A DNA stretch of 64,000 nt, from positions 144,501 through 208,500 of the forward strand of contig JAMYFF010000007.1 of the NCBI GenBank assembly GCA_024128875.1. Reading direction: 5' to 3'. The notes under the pieces were generated by a model. That model searched no databases and was not told the DNA's origin. It saw only the letters and a list, made by a program, of their open reading frames with translations. Each line of letters starts with the position of its first letter. Within the stretch, counting starts at the first letter, position 1. Positions 33,809-40,824 of the stretch are shown in pieces. This DNA is from Salinilacustrithrix flava. Its GTDB lineage: Bacteria > Actinomycetota > Acidimicrobiia > Acidimicrobiales > Salinilacustritrichaceae. The position numbers were made by a program, and so were the translations under genes.

Positions 33809-35407
33809 TCAGACGGCGGACTCGGGCACCCGCAGCACCACGACGGCGAGGTCGTCGCTGATGTCTCCCCGCTGGTAGTCGACCACCGCCAGCTCGATGG
33901 AGCGTGCCGTCGCCGCCGCCGACATCCCGCGGCAGCCGTGCACGACGTCGGCCAGCCGGTCGTCGCCGAACACCTCGCCGTCCCGGCGCACGTCGGTGGC
34001 CCCGTCGGTGTAGAGCACGCACGTGTCGCCCGGGCCGAGCTCGACGGACGTCTCCCCGCTCTCGATGTGGTCGAACATGCCGACGAGGTGGCCGGTGGGG
34101 CCGACCTGCTCGAGCGACCCGTCGGCCCGCAGCACGAGGATCGGCGGGTGGCCGGCCACCGCGGCTTCCACGCACACCCGCCCGTCGACCGGGCGGAGCC
34201 GGGCGTCGACGACCGTGCAGAACGTGCGCTCGGCCAGCTCCGTCATCGCCTGGTTCAGCACCTGGACCGCCTCGGCCGGACGGTGCCGGGCCATGGCCGC
34301 CGCTCGCAGGGTGTGCCGAGCCAGCGCAGTGATGCCGGCCGCGGCGGGACCCTTGCCGCAGACGTCGCCGAGGACGATCCCCCAGGACCCGTCGTGGAGC
34401 GGGAAGATGTCGTAGAAGTCGCCGCCGATCCCCTGGGTCATCGGCAGGTAGCCGGCCGCCAGGTCCAGGCCCGGGATCACCGGGAGGTCGGGTGGCAGCA
34501 GGCTGCGCTGGAGCTGGCGGCTGACCTCGTCGCGCTCGGCCAGCACGCGGGTCCGCTCGGCGAGCTTGGCGCGAGCCACCTCGTGCAGGCGCGCGTTCTC
34601 GAGCGCGGTCGCCGCATGGGCACCGAGCCCGCCCAGCAGTCGCGCCGCACCGGCGGGCACGGCCCCGTGGTGGAGCACGACGAGCAGCTCGGTGAGGTCC
34701 GGCTCCCACTCGACCGGCACCGCGAGTGCGCCGGGCGCCTCATGGACGCGCGGGCCGGCGCCCCGGGGCGCGGCGTCCGACACGACGCGGGCTGCCTCCT
34801 CCGACGCGGCATCCGCCCCGGCCGTGGCGGCGACGACCTCCCACGGGTGCAGGACGCTCGGCCGGCGCACGAGGCCGGCGCCGTCCGCGCCGAGCGCCTC
34901 GGCGGCCACCTCCACCACGGTCTCGGCCAGGCGAGCCCGGTCCCGCTCGCGGTTGAGCTGGAGGCTGATCCGATCGAGCGCGCTCAGCACCGGCTGCTCG
35001 GCCTCGAGCCGCTCCCGGTGGCGGACCCGGTCGGTGACGTCCATGGCGATCCCGACCAACCCGACCACGTCGCCGGCATCGTCCCGGCGGGCCGAACCCC
35101 GTCCCTCGATCCAGACGACCGTGCCGTCGGGGTGGAGGAAGCGGTGCTCGACGACGTGGCGGCCGGTGGCCAGCCCTCGCTCGATGGTGGCTGCCACCCG
35201 GTCACGGTCCTCCGGGTGGACCGCAGCCATGAAGTCCTCGAAGGTGCCGCCGAAGCTCCCCGACGGCACCCCGGCGAGACGCTCCATCTCCACCGACCAG
35301 GTCACCGCGTCGGCCTCACGATCCCAGTCCCACACGCCCAGCCGGCCGGCTTCGAGAGCCAGGTTCAGCTGCAGGAGCTGGCTGTCGTCTGCAGCGGTCC
35401 CGGCCAC
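33809..35407 (-). CDS. PAS-GAF-PP2C (SpoIIE-type) serine phosphatase
   Basis: 532 residues. PAS domain ~15-125 (LGVWDWDREADAVTWSVEME, EHRFLHPDGTVVWIEGRGSA), GAF-like domain ~140-285, coiled coil ~285-305, and a PP2C domain ~310-530 with QRSLLPPDLPVIPGLDLAAG, the metal site GGDFYDIFPL and GDVCGKGPAAAG, DTCVLYTDGATDVR and a final Asp in GDISDDLAVVVLRV. RsbU/RsbP-type phosphatases of this plan dephosphorylate an STAS anti-anti-sigma protein; none is encoded nearby. GTG 35407 is chosen because the consensus -10 TAGGAT lies 7 nt upstream; GTG 35428 and ATG 35416 are earlier alternatives. Divergent from the B12 protein. Confidence 0.88.
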   Translation of the reverse strand: MAGTAADDSQLLQLNLALEAGRLGVWDWDREADAVTWSVEMERLAGVPSGSFGGTFEDFMAAVHPEDRDRVAATIERGLATGRHVVEHRFLHPDGTVVWIEGRGSARRDDAGDVVGLVGIAMDVTDRVRHRERLEAEQPVLSALDRISLQLNRERDRARLAETVVEVAAEALGADGAGLVRRPSVLHPWEVVAATAGADAASEEAARVVSDAAPRGAGPRVHEAPGALAVPVEWEPDLTELLVVLHHGAVPAGAARLLGGLGAHAATALENARLHEVARAKLAERTRVLAERDEVSRQLQRSLLPPDLPVIPGLDLAAGYLPMTQGIGGDFYDIFPLHDGSWGIVLGDVCGKGPAAAGITALARHTLRAAAMARHRPAEAVQVLNQAMTELAERTFCTVVDARLRPVDGRVCVEAAVAGHPPILVLRADGSLEQVGPTGHLVGMFDHIESGETSVELGPGDTCVLYTDGATDVRRDGEVFGDDRLADVVHGCRGMSAAATARSIELAVVDYQRGDISDDLAVVVLRVPESAV

Positions 35408-35414
35408 GGGCGCC

Positions 35415-35420
35415 ATCCTA
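35415..35420 (-). promoter_or_regulatory. -10 element for leaderless PP2C gene
   Basis: TAGGAT on the minus strand, 7 nt before GTG 35407. A CATACT at 35463-35468, close to the ATG of the divergent B12 gene, may be the opposing -10. Confidence 0.55.
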
Positions 35421-35469
35421 GGAAGCACCGCCCGTGTGGGCGACGCGCCGATCCCGACATACTGGCCCG

Positions 35470-36444
35470 ATGGCCCGTCCCGAGCCCGCGGCGATCATCG
35501 AGCTGATCGAAGCGCGTCGACGTGACGAGCTCGCCGGGATCGTGCGCGAGCTCACCGTCTCCGAGGGCCTGGACGCGGCGATCGCCCTCCTCGTCGAGGT
35601 CCAGGTCGACGTCGGTGCCCGGTGGCAGTCCCAGGCATGGACCGTCGCCGACGAGCACGCGGCATCGGCGATCGTGGACCACGCGCTCACGGTTGCATGC
35701 GCCGCCACCGGCTCGCCCGACGACGATCGTCGCGTGGTGGTCGCCTGCGCCGAGGACGAGTGGCACGTCCTGCCCGCCCGCATGCTGTCCGAGCAGCTGC
35801 GATCCCGCGGGTGGTCCACGCTCTTCCTCGGCTCGTCTGCGCCAGCACGGGAGCTGGGGCGCTTCGTCGCGCACGCCGACCCCGTCGCGGTGGGCCTCAG
35901 CTGCTCGATGGACCGGAACCTCCCCGGCGCCCGCCGCTCGATCGAGGCCTGCCACGAGGCCGGCGTGCCCGTGGTCGTCGGCGGCGCCGCCTTCGACGAG
36001 CCGGGCCGGGTGGCGGCGCTGGGCGCCGACGCGAGCTGCGCCACGGTCGCCGAGGTGGACGAGCTGCTCGAGGCCTGGGCAGAGGAACCACCCGTGCTCG
36101 CCTCGCCGACGGTGGAGGCCCCGCCCCACCTCGACAGCCTCGCCCGCCACCGAGTCCTCGACGCCACGCTGCGCAGCATGGTCGAGCGCATCCACCCCCT
36201 CGCCGATGCGCGCCCGCACGAGCTGGTCCGCCTGCAGGAGGACCTCGACGGGCTCCTCCGCGGTGCCGAGGCCGCCGCGCACGTCGCGGACCCTGGCATC
36301 GTCGCCGACCACGTGGCCTGGCTCCGCTCGGTCTCCGAGGCCCGCGGCGAGACCCCCGGCCTGGTGGGGGTGGCGCTGGAGGCGCTCGCCGGCGCGGCTC
36401 CCGAGTGGATGGACCTACGCGGTGAGCTTTCCGTCGAGGTCTGA
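35470..36444 (+). CDS. B12-binding protein with CarH-type photoreceptor signature
   Basis: 324 residues. Helical cap ~5-85, Rossmann B12-binding domain ~88-200, then a third helical region ~205-320 of unknown role. The cap contains W52 followed by nine residues and E62-H63, the W-x9-EH motif of the adenosylcobalamin light sensor CarH. The B12 domain has E97-x-H99 (with Pro instead of the usual Gly three residues later), GLSCS at 142-146 and GG at 171-172. There is no MerR DNA-binding domain, so it would have to act through a partner. ATG 35470, 62 bp from the divergent PAS-GAF-PP2C gene. The 3' end overlaps the convergent gene by 30 bp. Confidence 0.82.
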   Translation: MARPEPAAIIELIEARRRDELAGIVRELTVSEGLDAAIALLVEVQVDVGARWQSQAWTVADEHAASAIVDHALTVACAATGSPDDDRRVVVACAEDEWHVLPARMLSEQLRSRGWSTLFLGSSAPARELGRFVAHADPVAVGLSCSMDRNLPGARRSIEACHEAGVPVVVGGAAFDEPGRVAALGADASCATVAEVDELLEAWAEEPPVLASPTVEAPPHLDSLARHRVLDATLRSMVERIHPLADARPHELVRLQEDLDGLLRGAEAAAHVADPGIVADHVAWLRSVSEARGETPGLVGVALEALAGAAPEWMDLRGELSVEV

Positions 36445-36924
36445 CCAGTCCTCGGGGTTGCCCTCCACGAGGGTGTCGACGATCGCGCCGTCGACGCCGT
36501 CGACGAGCACGAAGCCTCGCTGCTCGGGCGGTTCCTCGGCCGAGTAGAGCAGGATCCGCCACGTCGGACGGCTCCGCAGACCCCGCCAGCCCATCTGCGC
36601 CGAGGCGTGGCCGACCGGGAAGCCGACGGCACGGGATGCCTCGACCAGGGCGTCGCGCTCGTCGACCTCGAGATCGAACCCGGCGAGCAGGTGGTAGCCA
36701 CCGACGAGCGCGAGCACGATGCCGACGATGAGGATGCCGTCGTTCACCAGCACGGCGTCGTCCCCGGCGATGGCCCACACGGCGATGCAGGCCGCGGCGG
36801 TGAGCAGGTACAGGTAGCCGGGGATGCGCCGGCGGTTGTTGTCGGGGAAGACGTAGGGACCGACGTAGCCCGCGGCGTCGAGGTCCTCGGGCAGCTCGTC
36901 GGTGTACTCCTCGGGTTCGGTCAC
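36415..36924 (-). CDS. hypothetical membrane protein, two helices
   Basis: 169 residues, not recognised. An acidic head (TEPEEYTDELPEDLDAAGYV) precedes two hydrophobic helices (about 37-55, YLYLLTAAACIAVWAIA; about 64-82, ILIVGIVLALVGGYHLLAGF), and the cytoplasmic tail contains GWRGLRSRPTWRILLYSAEE. GTG 36924 lies 6 nt after TAGCGT. Its 3' end overlaps the B12 gene tail-to-tail by 30 bp. Function unknown. Confidence 0.75.
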   Translation of the reverse strand: MTEPEEYTDELPEDLDAAGYVGPYVFPDNNRRRIPGYLYLLTAAACIAVWAIAGDDAVLVNDGILIVGIVLALVGGYHLLAGFDLEVDERDALVEASRAVGFPVGHASAQMGWRGLRSRPTWRILLYSAEEPPEQRGFVLVDGVDGAIVDTLVEGNPEDWSDLDGKLTA

Positions 36925-36930
36925 GGCTCG

Positions 36931-36936
36931 ACGCTA
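36931..36936 (-). promoter_or_regulatory. -10 element for leaderless hypothetical gene
   Basis: TAGCGT on the minus strand, 6 nt before GTG 36924 and just downstream of the large terminator hairpin at 36938-36973. Confidence 0.55.
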
Positions 36937-36937
36937 C

Positions 36938-36973
36938 CGTGCGCCGCGTTCGGGGTCCCGAACGCGGCGCACG
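36938..36973. terminator. long GC hairpin after the betaine operon
   Basis: 17-bp perfect arms (CGTGCGCCGCGTTCGGG and its complement) around a 2-bp centre. It lies 10 bp beyond the opuAC stop and just before the promoter of the next gene, so it should insulate the two transcription units. No U-tract. Confidence 0.7.
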
Positions 36974-36983
36974 TCACGCTCGA

Positions 36984-37904
36984 TCAGCTGATCCAGCTCT
37001 CCACGACGTCGGCGTTGGCCTCGTCCTGGAGCCACTCGTCGACGGCCTCGGCCTCCTGGCCGGAGTCGTAGGTGTTGAACATCAGGTCCTCGAGGCTGGC
37101 GAGCTGGTCATCGGTGAGCTCGAAGCTGCCGAACCACTCGGCGACCTCGGGGAACTCCTCGCTGAAGCCGCTGCGGGCGACGGCGTGCAGCTCCTCTGCA
37201 CCGCCCATCAGGCCGTCGGGATCCTCGAGGTCCTTGATGTCGTACGCCGCGTAGGCCCAGTGGGGGTGCCACAGGGTCACGACGACGGGCTCCTCGTTGT
37301 CGAGCGCCCGCTCGAGCTCGGCCAGCATGGCCGGGGTGCTGCCCTCGACGAGGGTGTAGCCCTCGAGGCCGTAGCCGGGCATCGCCTCTTCGCGGGTCAC
37401 GCGGGTGAGGCCCGCGCCCGGCTCGATGCCGATGATCTGGCCGTCGAACATCTCGGCCTGGCCGGCGAGGTCACCGATCGTGTCCACGTCGACGTAGGAC
37501 GGCACGGCGAGGTTGAGCGTTCCCTGGTCGTACCAGGTGCCGAGGTCCTCGAGCTCGTCGCCGTACTCGTCCCAGTAGTCCTCGTGGGTGGACGGAAGCC
37601 AGGCGTCGAGGAAGACGTCGAGGTCGCCGGCCGCGAGGCCCTGGAAGGTGGGGGCGGCGTCGAGCTGGGTGGTCTCGACCGTGTAGCCCTGCTCCTCGAG
37701 GATGTGGGTCCACAGGTGCGTGACCGCGATGTCCTCGTCCCACGGGATCATGCCGATCTCGATGGTGCCGCCGTCACCGGCTGCCTCCTCGGTGGCGGGG
37801 TCGTCGCCGGCTGTGGTCTCGGCGTCGTCGTCGCCGCAGGCGGCCACGAACAGCGCAAGGGCCAGCAGGGCCCCGAGCAGTCGAAGGTTGCGTTGCATTC
37901 GCAT
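36984..37904 (-). CDS. opuAC: glycine betaine/proline ABC transporter substrate-binding lipoprotein
   Basis: 306 residues. Lipobox LFVAAC places the lipid-modified Cys at about 23, followed by an acidic disordered linker. The type II binding protein has IGMIPWDEDIAVTHLWTHIL, LDVFLDAWLPSTHEDYWDEY, IGIEPGAGLTRVTREEAMPG and VVVTLWHPHWAYAAYDIKDL; the Trp residues (AWLP, WHPHW) resemble the aromatic cage of betaine binders. A strong AAGGAG sits before ATG 37904. Last gene of opuAA-opuAB-opuAC. Confidence 0.9.
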   Translation of the reverse strand: MRMQRNLRLLGALLALALFVAACGDDDAETTAGDDPATEEAAGDGGTIEIGMIPWDEDIAVTHLWTHILEEQGYTVETTQLDAAPTFQGLAAGDLDVFLDAWLPSTHEDYWDEYGDELEDLGTWYDQGTLNLAVPSYVDVDTIGDLAGQAEMFDGQIIGIEPGAGLTRVTREEAMPGYGLEGYTLVEGSTPAMLAELERALDNEEPVVVTLWHPHWAYAAYDIKDLEDPDGLMGGAEELHAVARSGFSEEFPEVAEWFGSFELTDDQLASLEDLMFNTYDSGQEAEAVDEWLQDEANADVVESWIS

Positions 37905-37943
37905 TCTCTCTCCTTGATTGGGGGAACTCGGTGAGATCTGGGG

Positions 37944-38801
37944 TCAGGCGGTGCCCGCCGGGGGCGTGCGACGACCGGACGACCCGATCGATGCGGTGGT
38001 GCGATCGAGGAAGACCGCCAGGATCACCACGGCGAGGCCACCCTCGAAGCCGACGCCGACGTCGAGGCGGGTGATGCCACGGAAGACCTCGGCGCCCAGG
38101 CCGCCGGCACCGACGATGCCGGCGATCACGACCATCGACAGGGCCAGCATGATCACCTGGTTGACGCCGGCCATGATCGTCGGCAGCGCGAGCGGCAGCT
38201 GCACCTTGCGCAGGACCTGCCGGGGCGGTGCGCCGAAGGACTCAGCGGCCTCGACCACCTCGGTGTCGACCTGGCGGATGCCCAGCTCGGTCAGGCGAGC
38301 GGCCGGCGGCATGGCGAAGACCACCGTCGCGACCACGCCGGGCACGGCGCCGATGCCGAAGAAGGTGATCGCGGGGATCAGGTAGACGAACGCCGGCATC
38401 GTCTGCATGAAGTCGAGGACGGGGCGCAGGAGGGAGGACACCCGCTCGTTGCTGGCCGCAGCGATGCCGAGCGGGATGCCGACGGCCACCGCGACCAGGG
38501 TGGCGATGACCACCAGCGACAGCGTGGACATCGACTCCTCCCACAGGGTCATGCTCTCGATGAAGAGCATCGACACGAACGTGAAGGCACCGAAGGTGAC
38601 GCTGCGCAGCCGCCAGGCCAGCAGCCCCATGAGCGCGGCCAGCACGATGGCCGGCGGCCACAGCAGCAGGTCCTCGAGGTGGTCCACCAGCCAGCGGACC
38701 TGGTCGGCGACGAGGTCGAAGAAGCCGCCGAGGTTGTCGGTCAGCCAGTCGACCCCCTCGTCGACGCGCTCACCGATGGGGATGCGGGGGATCTCAACCA
38801 C
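37944..38801 (-). CDS. opuAB: glycine betaine/proline ABC transporter permease
   Basis: 285 residues. A 40-residue N-terminal part with amphipathic helices precedes about six or seven transmembrane segments; the EAA coupling loop is VVEAAESFGAPPRQVLRKVQLPLALP, and DFMQTMPAFVYLIPAITFFG is the conserved ProW/OpuAB stretch. It overlaps opuAA by 8 nt. Typical compatible-solute uptake system used under osmotic stress. Confidence 0.92.
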   Translation of the reverse strand: MVEIPRIPIGERVDEGVDWLTDNLGGFFDLVADQVRWLVDHLEDLLLWPPAIVLAALMGLLAWRLRSVTFGAFTFVSMLFIESMTLWEESMSTLSLVVIATLVAVAVGIPLGIAAASNERVSSLLRPVLDFMQTMPAFVYLIPAITFFGIGAVPGVVATVVFAMPPAARLTELGIRQVDTEVVEAAESFGAPPRQVLRKVQLPLALPTIMAGVNQVIMLALSMVVIAGIVGAGGLGAEVFRGITRLDVGVGFEGGLAVVILAVFLDRTTASIGSSGRRTPPAGTA

Positions 38802-40017
38802 GGTGGTCCTCCTCCTGGAGCGCGTCTGGGGTGTCGACGGCTTGCCCGCCGAGGGCCGCGAGCAAGGTCACCCGTGGCACGACGCCCACGAGGCGGCCGT
38901 GCTCGTCCTCCACGGGCAGGGGCAGCGGCGTCTCGGCCGCCGGCACGAACAGCTCGACGAGCGGGACGTCGGGCGAGATGGTGGCCACGTCGGTGCGGAT
39001 GGCGGACTCGAGGCTCTTGGCGTCGTGGCGCATGGCCGTGGCGACGTCGTCATCGGTGACGTACCCGCGGAGCTTGCGGTGCGCATCCACCACGAGGAGC
39101 CCGGACACCTGCAGCGAGCGCATCGCGCGCATCGCTGCACGGGGGCCGTCGTGGGTGGTGATCACGGCCTGCGGCTTCTCCATGACGGAACCGGCGGTCA
39201 GGACCCGGGACCGGTCCACGTCCTGGACGAAGCTGGCGACGTAGTCGTTGGCGGGATCCTGGAGGATGTCCTCGGCCGTGCCGACCTGCACGAGGCGACC
39301 GTCCTTGAGCACCGCGATCCGGTCACCGAGGCGCATGGCCTCGTTGAGGTCGTGGGTGATGAACACGATGGTCTTGTGCAGCGTGTCCTGCAGCTCCACG
39401 AGCTGGTCCTGCATCTCGCGCCTGATGAGCGGATCGAGGGCGCTGAACGCCTCGTCCATCAACAGCACGTCGGCGTCGGTGGCCAGGGCGCGGGCCAGAC
39501 CGACCCGTTGCTGCATGCCGCCGGAGAGCTGGTCGGGGTAGCTGTCCTCCCAGCCTTCGAGGCCGACGAGCCGCAGCGCCTCGCGGGATCGTTCCTCGCG
39601 CTCGCTGCGGCCGCGCCGGCGGACCTCGAGGCCCCACGCCGCGTTCTCCAGGACCGTGCGGTGCGGGAACAGGGCGAAGTGCTGGAACACCATGCTGACG
39701 CTCGAGCTGCGGACCTCCCGCAGCTCGGCCGGGCCGAGCCGGGTGATGTCCCGGCCCTTGAGCTCGATGGTGCCGGCGGTGGGCTCGTGGAGGCGGTTGA
39801 TGGTGCGCACGAGCGTCGACTTGCCCGAACCGGACAGGCCCATGACGACGAACAGCTCACCGGGCTCGATGTCGAGGCTGATGTCGATGACCGCCGGGAC
39901 GGCACCGGTCCGCTCCTGGGCCTCCTCTCGCGATACGCCATCGCGCAGCAGCTCGACGGCCTCGGCCGAGCGACGGCCGAACACCTTGTAGATGTTCCTC
40001 AGTTGAATCGTTGACAT
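38794..40017 (-). CDS. opuAA: glycine betaine/proline ABC transporter ATPase with CBS domains
   Basis: 407 residues. Starts MSTIQLRNIYKVFGRRSAEA; Walker A VMGLSGSGKSTLVRTINRL, signature LSGGMQQRVGLARALATD, Walker B VLLMDEAFSALDPLIRREMQ, H-loop VFITHDLNEAMRLGDR. Residues ~275-395 form a tandem CBS pair (ITTHDGPRAAMRAMRSLQVS, then LPLPVEDEHGRLVGVVPRVT), which in OpuA senses ionic strength. GGAG lies 5 nt before ATG 40017. First gene of the operon; its upstream region carries a 16-bp palindrome. Confidence 0.94.
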   Translation of the reverse strand: MSTIQLRNIYKVFGRRSAEAVELLRDGVSREEAQERTGAVPAVIDISLDIEPGELFVVMGLSGSGKSTLVRTINRLHEPTAGTIELKGRDITRLGPAELREVRSSSVSMVFQHFALFPHRTVLENAAWGLEVRRRGRSEREERSREALRLVGLEGWEDSYPDQLSGGMQQRVGLARALATDADVLLMDEAFSALDPLIRREMQDQLVELQDTLHKTIVFITHDLNEAMRLGDRIAVLKDGRLVQVGTAEDILQDPANDYVASFVQDVDRSRVLTAGSVMEKPQAVITTHDGPRAAMRAMRSLQVSGLLVVDAHRKLRGYVTDDDVATAMRHDAKSLESAIRTDVATISPDVPLVELFVPAAETPLPLPVEDEHGRLVGVVPRVTLLAALGGQAVDTPDALQEEDHRG

Positions 40018-40136
40018 GCGTCTCCGGTCGGCTGGCGCTGGCCCGAGGGTGCGACCCCCAGGAGCACCATGGCCGAGGTCACGGCTGCGGGGACCTCAGC
40101 GCGCGGAGACCGGTCGTGCGATCATCCGCCGCGCCT

Positions 40137-40152
40137 CATCGCAGCTGCGATG
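40137..40152. promoter_or_regulatory. 16-bp perfect palindrome, candidate operator
   Basis: CATCGCAGCTGCGATG, located about 120 bp upstream of the opuAA start. A perfect palindrome of this length is typical of a dimeric regulator site; the regulator is not in the window. Confidence 0.45.
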
Positions 40153-40229
40153 GGCAAGAGTTCCTCACGGGTGCTCCCGAGTCGGTCGTTCACCGGCTCG
40201 CGCTGTTCAGGCTCCGAGTGTGGCATGCA

Positions 40230-40258
40230 TCGCCCGCGAATCCTCGCTCCGCGGGCGA
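40230..40258 (-). terminator. terminator-like hairpin after HIT gene
   Basis: TCGCCCGCG and CGCGGGCGA, perfect 9-bp arms with an 11-nt loop, starting 9 nt beyond the HIT gene stop on the minus strand. No U-tract. Confidence 0.55.
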
Positions 40259-40266
40259 CGCGTCCG

Positions 40267-40824
40267 TCACGTGGGCCAGGCAGCGCGCAGCTTCTCCCAC
40301 GTCACCGACAGCGGCTCGGGCAGCACGCGCGCCTCGGCGATCGTGGTCATGAAGTTGGAGTCGGCGTCCCAGCGGGGCAGGACGTGGCCGTGCACGTGGG
40401 TCGGCACGCCGGCGCCCGCCGCCCGCCCGAGGTTGAAGCCCACGTTCACGCCCTCGGGCCGGTAGGCCGCCTTGATGGCGTGCACCGACTCGTTCACGAG
40501 GCGCCACACGTCGGCGGACTCCTCCCCCGTCAGCTCCTCGAGCGCGCCGACCTCGCGGTAGGGCATGACGAGCAGGTGCCCGGTGCCGTAGGGGTAGGCG
40601 TTGAGGATGGCGAAGGCGTGGTCGCCACGATGGATGAGGTACGCCGCCTCGTCGGTGAGGTCCCCGGCGTCGATCGCCCGGAGGATCCGCGTGAACACGG
40701 AACCCTGCTCGGCGGAGAGTCCGGCGTTGCCGTCGGCGGTGACCTCGTCCATGTACGCCGTGCGCCACCCGGCCCACAGCCGGTCCAGGGGCGAGCGGGC
40801 TCGCTCGTGCTCAGGCGTGGTCAC
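40267..40824 (-). CDS. HIT family protein (Ap4A phosphorylase-like)
   Basis: 185 residues. The histidine triad is HVHGHVLPR near residue 150, preceded by HAFAILNAYPYGTGHLLVMP and NVGFNLGRAAGAGVP, the layout of actinobacterial diadenosine tetraphosphate phosphorylase (Rv2613c). The GTG start lies inside the 3' end of thrS (14-nt overlap), so the two are co-translated. In M. tuberculosis the next gene would be pgsA; here the two are separated by 7 kb. Confidence 0.9.
   Translation of the reverse strand: MTTPEHERARSPLDRLWAGWRTAYMDEVTADGNAGLSAEQGSVFTRILRAIDAGDLTDEAAYLIHRGDHAFAILNAYPYGTGHLLVMPYREVGALEELTGEESADVWRLVNESVHAIKAAYRPEGVNVGFNLGRAAGAGVPTHVHGHVLPRWDADSNFMTTIAEARVLPEPLSVTWEKLRAAWPT

Larger units (their letters stand above)
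40018..40266. other. 249-bp intergenic region upstream of opuAA
   Basis: The longest gap in the window. It contains the Shine-Dalgarno of opuAA, a 16-bp perfect palindrome (40137-40152) and the terminator-like hairpin of the thrS-HIT unit (40230-40258). I see no ORF or RNA gene I would support. Confidence 0.6.

Noticed and set aside
40018..40266. A small RNA or riboswitch upstream of the betaine operon
   Set aside because: Only a palindrome and the HIT-side terminator hairpin are convincing; I could not match any known riboswitch core.
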